Assembly (NCBI GenBank): GCA_900074885.1
Contig: FJUW01000010.1
Coordinates: 496,001 to 560,000, forward strand
Direction: 5' to 3'
DNA: 64,000 nt
Origin: Rhynchosporium graminicola
Lineage: Eukaryota > Ascomycota > Leotiomycetes > Helotiales > Ploettnerulaceae
The position numbers and the translations under genes were made by a program. Position 1 is the first letter of the stretch, and every line of letters begins with the position of its first letter. Below the pieces are notes generated by a model, which did not search any database, was not told the origin of the DNA, and saw only the letters and a program-made list of their open reading frames with translations. Positions 22,993-32,329 of this stretch are shown piece by piece.

Positions 22993-23260
22993 TATAACGA
23001 TATAAGACTTAAGGCAGTATATAAGTAAGAATAAACGAGTAGGGAGGCTAAGAGCGATCTTATATAGTCTACTACGAAGGAAACAAAAAGATAAGGAAGG
23101 AAGAAGAAGAGAGATAGAGTATAAAGTACCTTATATATATATACTAGTACTAGTCCGATACTATACCGGGTCGGATACTAGTTCTGCCGGGGTACCTATG
23201 AACTTGGGCCCTATTATCTATCCTTCTTCTCATATGATATTCAGGTGAGCTGTCGTCACA
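22993..23260 (-). repeat. R3 5' LTR (268 bp)
   Basis: It ends in intact GTCGTCACA on the plus strand, followed by GCTTT. The adjoining internal region at 22951-22992 (minus) closely matches that of R4 and R6, including AAAGATTAAGA. Confidence 0.92.
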
Positions 23261-26200
23261 GCTTTATAAACCCGGCCTTTATTAAGAAATAGAATATTCC
23301 TATTACTATTAACCCGAAACTATACTATCTTACCTTATTAGATAGAAAAAGCGCTAGATTAGACGAATAAGTCCGCAGAAGAATAAGAGGAATAAAGATA
23401 ATCGTTAATAGATATAAAGAAACGCTTTAATTTAATATTATACTTACTAGATGATATAATATCGTATTAGGAACGTTATAGCTATATAACTATAATCCTA
23501 GCGTAAACTAAATAACTAAGAGGGTTATATTTAATAACTATAAATATAAGCGCAGTTAACTAGCTAGTAAATAAGAGGCTAGCGCCGCTTTCTTAATAAT
23601 AACGCTAATAGACTCTAGCTAGTTAAGTCAGGTTCCTAGTTAGATAGAACCTAGGAATTATCTTAGCTAGATAGATAATATTCGGGAACAGCTACTCGAA
23701 CTATATAGAAAGTTCTTGAAATTATTCGAGGATCCGCAGGATATAAGGGCTCTACCTAAGTATAAACCCTAAGATTATAAGATAAACTTTAAAAATGGAT
23801 TTATATCTATCGCAGAGAAACTTCGCTATTATAACTATAATACTATAAGGACGCTTAAGGAGTACTAAGAGTTAGATATAAAGAAAAGATAGATTCGGAA
23901 ATCTAAGTCACTATACGCTATTAATATACTAATAGTTAAGAAGTTAGGAGATCCTAAGAGAAGATTATATAGAGACTATTAGATAATTAATAGTAGGACT
24001 ATAAAGGATATATACCCTTTACTAAATACTTAGTACCTGTAGGATAAGTTAGCTAGAGTAAAGATATATACTAAGTTAGACTAATATAACGCGTTTAATT
24101 TGATCCGAATTAAAGAGGGATATAAGTAGAAGACTACTTTCGTATTACCCTTAGAGTTATAGGAATATATAGTAATACTATTCAGCTTAACTAATACCCT
24201 AGCTATATATTAAAAGCAGAATAATAATATTCTTAAGGACTTTATTAGGAAATTCGCTATATATTACCTGATAATATCCTAGTATACTCGGAGACTATCG
24301 AGGCATACTAGGGCTATGTTACTTAAGTTATAGAAGTATTACGTAAAGTAGATTCTAGACTAAAGATATCGAAATATAAATTCTCAGTTAAATAAGTCAC
24401 TTTCCTAAGGTATATTATTCGCCTAAGAGAGATAAGTATTAACTTAGAGAAAATCAGAGCTATAAAGGAATAAGAATTACTAAAGAATATTAAAGATATA
24501 TAGTTATAATTAAGTTTCGCTAACTTCTACTAATAGTTTATTAGAAACTATTCTAAGATTACCGAACTACTTATGAGCTTAATAAGGAAAGGCGTTCCTT
24601 TCACCTAGACTAGCTAGTATAAGGAAGCTTTTTAGAGAATTAAGAAGGAATTTATAAAAGAACTAATCTTATATAGTTTTAATAAAGAAAAGGAAAGTAT
24701 AATAGAAACTAATGCCTCTAATACTTATACTAGCGTAATATACCTATAGCGAGATAATAAAAGATAACTATATTTAGTTACTTACTTTTTAGAGAAAATA
24801 TCTCTAGCTAAATAGAATTATAATATCTATAAGAAAGAACTTATAGCGATCGTTAAAGTACTTAAACACTAGAAAACATACTTATAAGGAGCTAAGTTCC
24901 TAGTTATTATCTATACTAACTATATGAATCTCCGAACTTTTATAACTACTAAAGTCTTAGATAATTATCGATTAGCTTAATAATCAGAGGAACTCGCCTC
25001 TTTTAATCTAATTATTAAGTATATATAAGGAAAGGATAATATATAAGTAGATACTCTAAGCAGATTACTAAGTTATAAGGATAATAAGATTTATAATAAG
25101 ACCGCTTTACTCAGATAGCTAGATAATAGAGATATAGTTATTAACGTCTGAGAAGCTACTACGATTAAGTAAGAAATTAAAGGACCTTAGTATAATACCT
25201 TAAAGGAGGCCTAGAAGAAGAATAGAATATCCCTTTATAAGACTAAGGAACCTATTATAAGGAATATAATTAAGAATAGTATTATATAAGTTAATAGAAA
25301 AATTTAGCTTCCGCTAAGCTTAGTAGAAGTATACGTTAAAGAATAACACGAGCTTCCTGCGTATAGATACTAAGGGATATAAAGAATATATCTAAGGATT
25401 TCAAGAAACTACTAGTCAGAAGGACTCCGCTAAGTAGTTAAAGAAGTACTAGCTAACTATAATACTTATATTAGGAATAAGTCTTCCTAATATACACCTT
25501 ATAAGCAGATAATTATAATACTAATACTACTAATATCTTAGAAATCGATATTATAGGACTTTATAGGGCTATTATCGCTATCGAAGGACCCGGTCACGAG
25601 AGTTAGCTATAATATAATACTCGTTATTATAGAAAGACTTACTAAGTATATAATCTTAGTACTAGTCTTATCTACTCTTATAGCCGAATACCTAGTATAA
25701 GTATACCTTAAGGAGATAGTCTCTAAGCACGAAGTACTTAAAGAAATCGTATCGGATCGAGATAAGTTATTTATATTAAAGTTCTAGAATACTTTAATAG
25801 GGTTCCTAAGGACTAAATAGAAACTATTAATAGCTTTCTATCCTTAGACTAATAGAGGAAATAAAAGAATAAACTAAGTAGTTAAAGTATACTTATACTA
25901 CTATATTAATTATTAAATAATTAGATAGAACTACTACTATTAGTAGAATTTATATATAATAGCTCGACTATAGAGATAATAAAAGTTATATTATTCTTCG
26001 CGAATTATAGTTACGAACCTATCGTATATAGAGAACCTAACTTAATAGTTAAGAATAATAATATAGCTCGTATCTAAGTTAGGAATATCTAAGATCTCTA
26101 TAAGGAACTTATAGAAGAACTCCAGTTTATAGTAGAGAAGAATACGTACTACTATAATAAAAATCGTAATTAAGAGCTAACGCTATAAGAAAGGGATAAG

Positions 26201-26264
26201 GTTTACTTTCTACGAAAAAATATTAATATATAGAGACTAAGTAATAAGCTAGACTATAAGAAAC

Positions 26265-26466
26265 TGTAACGACACAAGACTCAAGGCGGTATACAAGCAA
26301 GAATAAACAAGTAGGGAGGCTAAGAGCGATCTTATATGGTCTAGTACAAAGGAAACAGAAAGATGCAGAGCTCTGAAGGAGTCTGCACCTTCTATATATA
26401 TAAGGAGAGTATACCTAAGGCACCGATACTGGCCCGTATCTGCTACGTATACTATACGCTATTATA
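26265..26466 (-). repeat. R4 3' LTR (202 bp)
   Basis: It starts with intact TGTAACGACACAAGAC on the plus strand, one of the least RIP-altered LTRs of the block. Confidence 0.92.
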
Positions 26467-26479
26467 TTACCCTCTTCTA

Positions 26480-28250
26480 AGATAAAAGCTCGCCCTCGAG
26501 CCTTTAAAAGCAATAAGAAACGAAAGAAAAGAGAGTTAAATCCAGTCGAATTCTAAATAAAATCTAAGTAATTATTAATCTAAAGCGTAAGACGTAAATC
26601 ACTCCTTCTTCGTCTTTAATATCGGATAATCGCCCTTATAGTAATCGTACTTCTTATAGTAGTAATATTATACTTCCTCGATAGGTATTAAGAGCTCAGA
26701 AGATATACTAACTATCGGTAGAGCTAGAGTAGCTCGAGGTATTAAAAGTAGTCGAGAGAGTTCTAAATCGAGTGCCGTAAGAGAAGAGACTATAGCTAAA
26801 TAATTAGTCTTCTAAGAGTACTTAATTAAAGCGGCAGCTATACGTAGCCGTATAGTAAGCTTTAGCTAGAGGTAAAAGTACTACTCTAATTTAGCTATAC
26901 CTCTGAGAATTACTAAGCTTTAGAACTTTATATAGAATTATAAAAAGGACTCTTTTTTATTAAAAGCTTATAAAATTTAATCTAATACTACTCCGTTTCG
27001 AGTCCGGAAAGGTAGTAAGAAGTAAGTACTAAAATTATCTCTTTAGTAGAGAAGAAAAGCGTAATTTCCGAGAGATACTATAGTTCTAAGTAACCTCTTA
27101 TAAGGCTAGAAGTAAAGCTCTAGACTAGCGCTTTATAAGCACGTATAGTTAGGTATTAGTCTGAATTAACTTCTAGTTAGTCCTAAATAGAAGTACGCTA
27201 TTAGCTAAAAGATAAGTTAATCCTTATATTAAGATTATTAATACTTTTAGTTAGTTACGACTTACTAGAGGTCTATAAATTATTAATTAAAGAGTATTTA
27301 AGGGTAAGTTCTATTAGTAATTATAATACTAAGTTTACTAAAGGTCTAAGGTTTATCGATTATACCTAAGTACGTAAAAACTCGGCAAATATCTGTTCGA
27401 TACGACTAATACTAATAGAAAGCTCCCGAGTAGTCGATTTTATTTATAATTAATAGTCTTTAATCGATTGAAGTAATTCTATAGTAAGTACGGAATCGGA
27501 AGGGCTACGAAAGTATTCCGGTGAAGCCGTAGGAGCTAGCTAAGCTTTCTTAGGAGGTATAGTATTAGGTAAGCGAAGCTAAGCGAAAGTGATAGAATAC
27601 TTGAAAGTTATAGAAGAAGTGAAAGTCGAAATCGAATTCTAAAGAAGCTAAAAGATTAAGGAGAGTTAGATATCTTTATTAAGTAGATATAGAAAGTATT
27701 AAATTAAAGGTTCTAGTAGAGAGAGGTCGATTCTACTAAGAGGGATAAATTATACTAGGGTATAAGGGTTATAAGTCGGATTCTAGTAATTTCCGCTAGG
27801 GTAATAAGCTACTTTATCTTAGCTTAAAAGTAAGGTTTTTTACTATTAGAGCTACTTTCGGAAAGTTAAAATCAAGTAAGAGGATAATAAATATTAGAGC
27901 TTATAAGAAAGTTTCTACTTAAAATTCGTCTGCTATTTTACTTTATATATACGAAAGAATAAGTTTCGAAGTATCTAAGAGTAACTTCGTAGTAATACTA
28001 GTACTTCTAAGGCTGAATTACGTTTAAATTCCTAGCTATCCGAGAGATCTCTAGAATCTTAGCTCTTTTAAAAACTTAACTATCGAATTCGTAATTAATA
28101 GTACTAACTATTTCCGTATAATTCCGAAGTATAAAAATCTAAGGTAAGTAGAGATAACTCAGCGAAGAGCTCCCTAATAGTCGAAGTAATACGTCCGAAT
28201 CGAGTTTTCTAGGTGAGATATTATTTAATACTATCCCCGGTAGTCTTAAT
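26480..28250 (-). pseudogene. R4 gag-like remnant with CCHC knuckle
   Basis: Near the 3' end of the minus-strand reading, 26667-26626 gives YYYYKKYDYYKGDY followed by PILK. With Tyr standing for RIP-altered Cys and His, this has exact C-x2-C-x4-H-x4-C spacing. Upstream sequence is helical and charged like a capsid region (ESSELLIPIEEV-type), with TAG/TAA codons at Gln sites. No other retroviral domain is seen, so this is a gag-only element. Confidence 0.68.
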
Positions 28251-28262
28251 CTTTCTGTTTAA

Positions 28263-28464
28263 TATAATAATATAAGACTTAAGGTAGTATATAAGTAAGA
28301 ATAAATAAGTAGGAAAGCTAAGAGCGATCTTATATAGTCTAGTATAAAAGAAACAGAAAGATATAGAGCTTTGAAGGAGTCTGCACCTTCTATATATATA
28401 AGGAGGGTATACCTAAGGCACTGATACTGGCCCGTATCTGCCACGTATATTATGCGCTATTACA
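28263..28464 (-). repeat. R4 5' LTR (202 bp)
   Basis: It starts TATAATAATATAAGAC on the plus strand (heavily RIP-altered) and ends ATTACA followed by GAAAC. It carries an unbroken 61-codon minus-strand frame. Confidence 0.92.
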
Positions 28465-29042
28465 GAAACTTAGACTATTTAAAATCAAATAAGTTAAAGG
28501 ACTTTTAAATTATAAACTCTAGCTACTAGCTATAATAAAGAAGATATTCCTGATATTCTATATATCCTTATTAGAAAAAGTATTACTAGGAGTACTACTA
28601 GCCCTGAAGATATACGCTAAACTAGTTAACCTACTCGTAGAATACGATATAGAGGAACTACTAGACTATTAATATAAACGAGATATTATCAGATACTTAG
28701 TAAAATAGAAGAACTACTTATATTCGGAAAACATATAAGAACTTAAGTTAAGCTTTCACTACTTAGTATTACTAGCTAATTTCTATTAATAAAACCCAGA
28801 TCTGCTTAGAGTAAGTTAGTAGAGTTAAAAGGAAAGTCGACTATCAGGTCGAATAAGAGGTCGATAGGGACGTCAGAACTAGAGAGTTCCGCGCTTGCTA
28901 ACTTAGTATCGTTAAGTACTCTCTCCCTTTCCTATTTCTCCTTTTCTTCCTTTTCTAGAGCTTTAAGAGTATCGAGCTTAGCTATCGAGTTCAGACTAGT
29001 AGTAATTATCTTTTATTACTATTCGTATAAGAAACGTTTCTG

Positions 29043-29244
29043 TGTAACGACATAAGACTTAAGGCGGTATATAAGTAAGAATAAACAAGTAGGGAGACTA
29101 AGAGCGATCTTATATAGTCTAGTACGAAGGAAATAGAAAGATATAGAGCTCTAAAGGAGTCTGCACCTTCTATATATATAAGGAGAGTATGCCTAAGGCA
29201 CTAATACTGGCCCGTATCTACTATATATACTATACGCTATTATA
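29043..29244 (-). repeat. R5 3' LTR (202 bp)
   Basis: Starts TGTAACGACATAAGAC on the plus strand; pairs with 31048-31249. Confidence 0.92.
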
Positions 29245-29259
29245 TTACCTCTTTCTAAG

Positions 29260-31040
29260 ATAAAAGCTCGCCCTCGAGCCTTTAAAGGTAAATAAAAAAT
29301 AAAAGAAAAGATAATTAAATTAAGTCGAATTCTAAATAAAATCTAAGTAATTATTAATCTAAAGTATAAGACGTAAATTACTCTTTCTTTATCTTTAATA
29401 TTAGATAATCGCCCTTATAGTAATTATACTTCTTATAGTAATAATATTATACTTCCTCGATAGGTATTAAGAGCTCAGAAGATATACTAATTATCAGTAG
29501 AGCTAGAGTAGCTCGAGGTATTAAAAGTAATCGAGAGAGTTCTAAATCGAGTACTATAAGAGAAGAGACTATAGCTAAATAATTAGTCTTCTAAGAGTAC
29601 TTAATTAGAGCGGTAGCTATATATAGCTATATAATAAGCTTTAGCTAGAGGTAAAAGTATTACTCTAATTTAGCTATACCTCCGAGAATTACCGAGCTTT
29701 AGAACTTTATATAGAATTATAAAAAGGACTCCTTTTTTATTAAAAGCTTATGAAATTCGGTCTGATATTACTCTGTTTCGAGTCCGGAAAAGTAATAAGA
29801 AGCGAGTACTGAAATTATCTCTTTAGTAGAAAAGAAAAGTATAATTTCCGAGAGATACTATAGTTCTAAGTAACTTCTTATAAAGCTAGAAGTAGAGCTT
29901 TAGATTAGCGCTTTATAAGTATATATAGTTAGATATTAATCTGAATTAACTTCTAGTTAGTCCTAAATAGAAGTATACTATTAGCTAAAAGATAAGTTAA
30001 TTTTTATATTAAGATTATTAATACTTTTAGTTAGTTATAACTTACTAGAGGTTTATAAATTATTAATTAAAGAGCGTTTAAGAGTAAGTTCTATTAGTAA
30101 TTATAATACTAAGTTTACTAAAGGTCTAAGGTTTACCGAAAGTCTAGAGTTTATCGATTATACCTAAGTATATAAAAACTCGGCAAATATCTGTTCGATA
30201 CGACTAATACTAATAGAAAGCTCTCGAGTAGTCGATTCTATTTATAATTAATAGTCTTCAATCGATTGAAGTAATTCTATAGTAAGTACAGAATCGGAAG
30301 GGCTATAAAAGTATTCCGGTAAAGCTATAGGAGCTAGCTAAGCTTTCTTAGGAGGTATAGTATTAAGTAAGCGAGACTAAGCGAAAGTAATAGAATACTA
30401 GAAAGTTATAGAAGAAGCGAAAGTCGAAATCGAATTCTAAAGAAGCTAAAAGATTAAGGAGAGTTAGATATTTTCGTTAAGTAGATATAGAAAGTATTAA
30501 ATTAAAAGTTCTAGTAGAAAGAGATCGATTCTACTAAAGGAGATAAATTATACTAGAGTATAAGGATTATAAGTCGAATTCCGATAATTTCCGCTAAGGT
30601 AATAAGCTACTTTATCCTAGCCTAAAAGTAAGGTTTTTTACTATTAGAGCTACTTTCGGAAGGTTAAAGTTAAGTAAGAAGATAATAAATATTAAAGCTT
30701 ATAAGGAAGTTTCTACTTAAAATTCGTCTGCTATTTTATTTCGTATATATAAAAGAACAAGTTTCGAAGTATCCGAGAGTAACTTCGTAGTAATACTAGT
30801 ACTTCTAAGGCTAAATTATATTTAAATTCCTAGCTATCTAAGAGATCTCTAGAATCTTAGCTCTTTTGAAAACCTAACTATCGAATTCGTAATTAATAGT
30901 ACTAACTATTTCCGTATAATTCCGAAAATCTAAGGTAAGTAGAGATAACTTAGTGAAAAGCTCCCTAGTAGTCGTACGTACGAATCGAGTTTTCTAAGTA
31001 AGATATTATTTAATACTATCCTTAGCGGTCTTAATCTTTC
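29260..31040 (-). pseudogene. R5 gag-like remnant with CCHC knuckle
   Basis: Same organisation as R4. The knuckle position is 29446-29405, again with Tyr at all Cys/His positions. A short extra direct repeat (aaggtctaaggtttaccgaaagtctagagtttatcg area, about 30120-30155) distinguishes it from R4. No RT or integrase motif was found. Confidence 0.66.
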
Positions 31041-31047
31041 TATTTAA

Positions 31048-31249
31048 TATAATAATATAAGACTTAAGGCAGTATATAAGTAAGAATAAATAAGTAGGGA
31101 GGCTAAGAGCGATCTTATATAATCTAGTACGAAAGAAACAGAAAGATATAGAGCTCTAAAGGAGTCTGCACCTTCTATATATATAAGGAGGGTATGCCTA
31201 AGGCACTGATACTGGCCCGTATCTGCCACGTATACTATGCGCTGTCACA
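31048..31249 (-). repeat. R5 5' LTR (202 bp)
   Basis: Ends GCTGTCACA on the plus strand, then TTCTG. It carries an unbroken 61-codon minus-strand frame. Confidence 0.92.
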
Positions 31250-31646
31250 TTCTGTTTCTTCAGACGAAGGATCTTAGCTATAGCCTCCTTCTCCTCTACG
31301 TCGAGTTTCTTAATCTGAGAATCTAAAGATTCCTAGTCCCGCGCTAAAGGTATATAGTTAATAACTCGAATATCGCATATTTTATTTAATCAGGCGTAAC
31401 GATTATATCAGGTTAGCTTAGGATCGCGAGGCGATATATACTCTTTATATTCCGCTTTTTCATATCTAGTATATAGTACTATATCTTTACTACTTAATTC
31501 TATTTATCTTCCGAGTATAATATAATCGACTCGTTTAGTTAAGCGTTCGGGGGGCATAATAAAAGAGGAAGATAGCTATGAGTAGTCGTCGATATTTCCT
31601 TAGGCGTACTTAAGCGTAGGGATACGCTAAGATAAAAGGGGGATAG

Positions 31647-32142
31647 TATCACGAATCAGTATAATTCTTAGTACTAAAACCGTCCTAGCACTAGAATACT
31701 AATAGTACTACCCAGTAATAAGTACTAGACGGGTTTTAGTACTAGAAAAGAGTTAGTACTATTAGAGGAAAGGCACTAATATAGTTATAGTATAAACTAG
31801 CGAGTAGTATTATACGCCTGCCTATATTATAATAATAATAGTATTATAGCTATAAGTAATCCAGAGGATCACGTGACATGCTAGACTACTAGATAGTCTT
31901 ACGGGCTTACGCGCTCTGCAAGATATCTTATATAGCTAGTATAAGGGAGCGAAGATTCTATATAAGACTAGTACTTCTACTATTAGATAAGAGCTTCGTG
32001 CTCAAATTCATATAGCAATTAACACCTGCTTATAACATCTTAATTCTAATTAAGAACCGAACTTCTTATTTACTTTACTTTATAGCTAATACTAACCGAC
32101 GAGCCTGTATACCGCGTACTAGTCAGAACCAGGAACGTTATA
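31647..32142 (+). repeat. R2 3' LTR (496 bp)
   Basis: Partner of 12858-13353, same length; differences are mainly C/T and G/A. Preceded by a polypurine tract. Confidence 0.94.
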
Positions 32143-32147
32143 AATCT

Positions 32148-32295
32148 ATAACTAAGGAGTGAAGAAGTAGAGAGAGAAGGGAAGTATATATATGAAAAGG
32201 GGCCCTTAAACTCTACTCGTGTAATCTCGCTTAGTAGTAAGTGTTTCTACTAATAGGAGGAAACCTCTAAACCTCTAATCTGACTAGTCGTTATA
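32148..32295 (-). repeat. R1 3' LTR, inner part (148 bp) after R2
   Basis: It continues the LTR after the second AATCT copy (32143-32147). The two parts total 95+148=243 bp, exactly the length of the other LTR. Confidence 0.92.
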
Positions 32296-32329
32296 CTACT
32301 CCCTCCTCTGAAAAAAGCTCGCCCTCGAG

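Larger units (their letters stand above)
15131..23260 (-). mobile_element. R3: Ty3/Gypsy LTR retrotransposon inside R2 protease
   Basis: Both LTRs are 268 bp (15131-15398 and 22993-23260) and the target duplicate GCTTT is at 15126-15130 and 23261-23265. The purine tract on the minus strand next to the left LTR shows it reads right to left. Gag, zinc knuckle, protease, RT and integrase are recognisable. The 8,130-bp span includes a likely artificial duplication of about 350 bp around a single N at 19591. Confidence 0.92.
26265..28464 (-). mobile_element. R4: gag-only LTR element (2.2 kb) inside R2
   Basis: 202-bp LTRs (26265-26466, 28263-28464); target duplicate GAAAC at 26260-26264 and 28465-28469. 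A purine tract on the minus strand next to the left LTR gives right-to-left orientation. The interior (1,796 bp) holds a zinc-knuckle reading but no protease, RT, RNase H or integrase motif on either strand. It belongs to one family with R5 and R6. Confidence 0.92.
14480..28805 (+). pseudogene. R2 pol remnant, in three pieces (protease, RT, RNase H, integrase, chromodomain)
   Basis: The protease active site LIDSGA is at 15101-15118; R3 is inserted just after it (15131-23260). The second piece (23266-26264) has RT at about 23900-24400 (IYTKLDQYNAFNLIRIKEGY, with a DNILVYSE catalytic block near 24270 after a one-base slip). It also has RNase H at about 24710-24960 (NASNTYTSVIYLQRDNKRQL) and integrase at about 25540-26000 (IIVIERLTKYIILV-like, EIVSDRDKLFI and AFYPQTNRG). 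R4 splits it at 26265-28464. The third piece ends with a chromodomain at about 28630-28790 (EELLDYQYKRDIIRYLVK-like, LSFHYLVLLANFY). RIP stops occur throughout. Confidence 0.87.
29043..31249 (-). mobile_element. R5: gag-only LTR element (2.2 kb) inside the R2 antisense frame
   Basis: 202-bp LTRs (29043-29244, 31048-31249); target duplicate TTCTG at 29038-29042 and 31250-31254. It has the same orientation and family as R4, with an interior aligning over its full length. It interrupts the antisense frame of R2. Confidence 0.93.
28806..31557 (-). pseudogene. Antisense frame in the 3' part of R2 (two pieces, split by R5)
   Basis: On the strand opposite to R2 gag-pol, a frame begins at ATG 31557 (MPPERLTKRVDYI) and runs to 31255. 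It continues in phase at 29042 after R5 and one TTCTG copy are removed, and ends with TAA at 28806-28808. The two pieces total 303+237=540 nt, exactly 180 codons. The C-terminal half is a Lys/Glu/Gln-rich helix, likely coiled coil (AKILRLKKQKRFLYE, LEKEEKEK), followed by an acidic hydrophobic tail (VPIDLLFDLIVDFPF). The only stops inside are TAG/TAA/TGA at plausible Gln or Trp positions. I recognise no function. The frame stops just outside the chromodomain, so it is not a simple shadow of pol. Confidence 0.68.
12858..32142 (+). mobile_element. R2: Ty3/Gypsy chromodomain-type LTR retrotransposon inside the R1 LTR, split by R3, R4 and R5
   Basis: Both LTRs are 496 bp (12858-13353, 31647-32142). 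The target duplicate AATCT is at 12853-12857 and 32143-32147. The purine tract AAAAGGGGGATAG abuts the right LTR, so it reads left to right. After removing R3, R4 and R5 with their duplicates, the interior is about 5.74 kb and the element about 6.73 kb. Gag, protease, RT, RNase H, integrase and chromodomain are recognisable in order, followed by an antisense frame before the 3' LTR. Confidence 0.93.
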
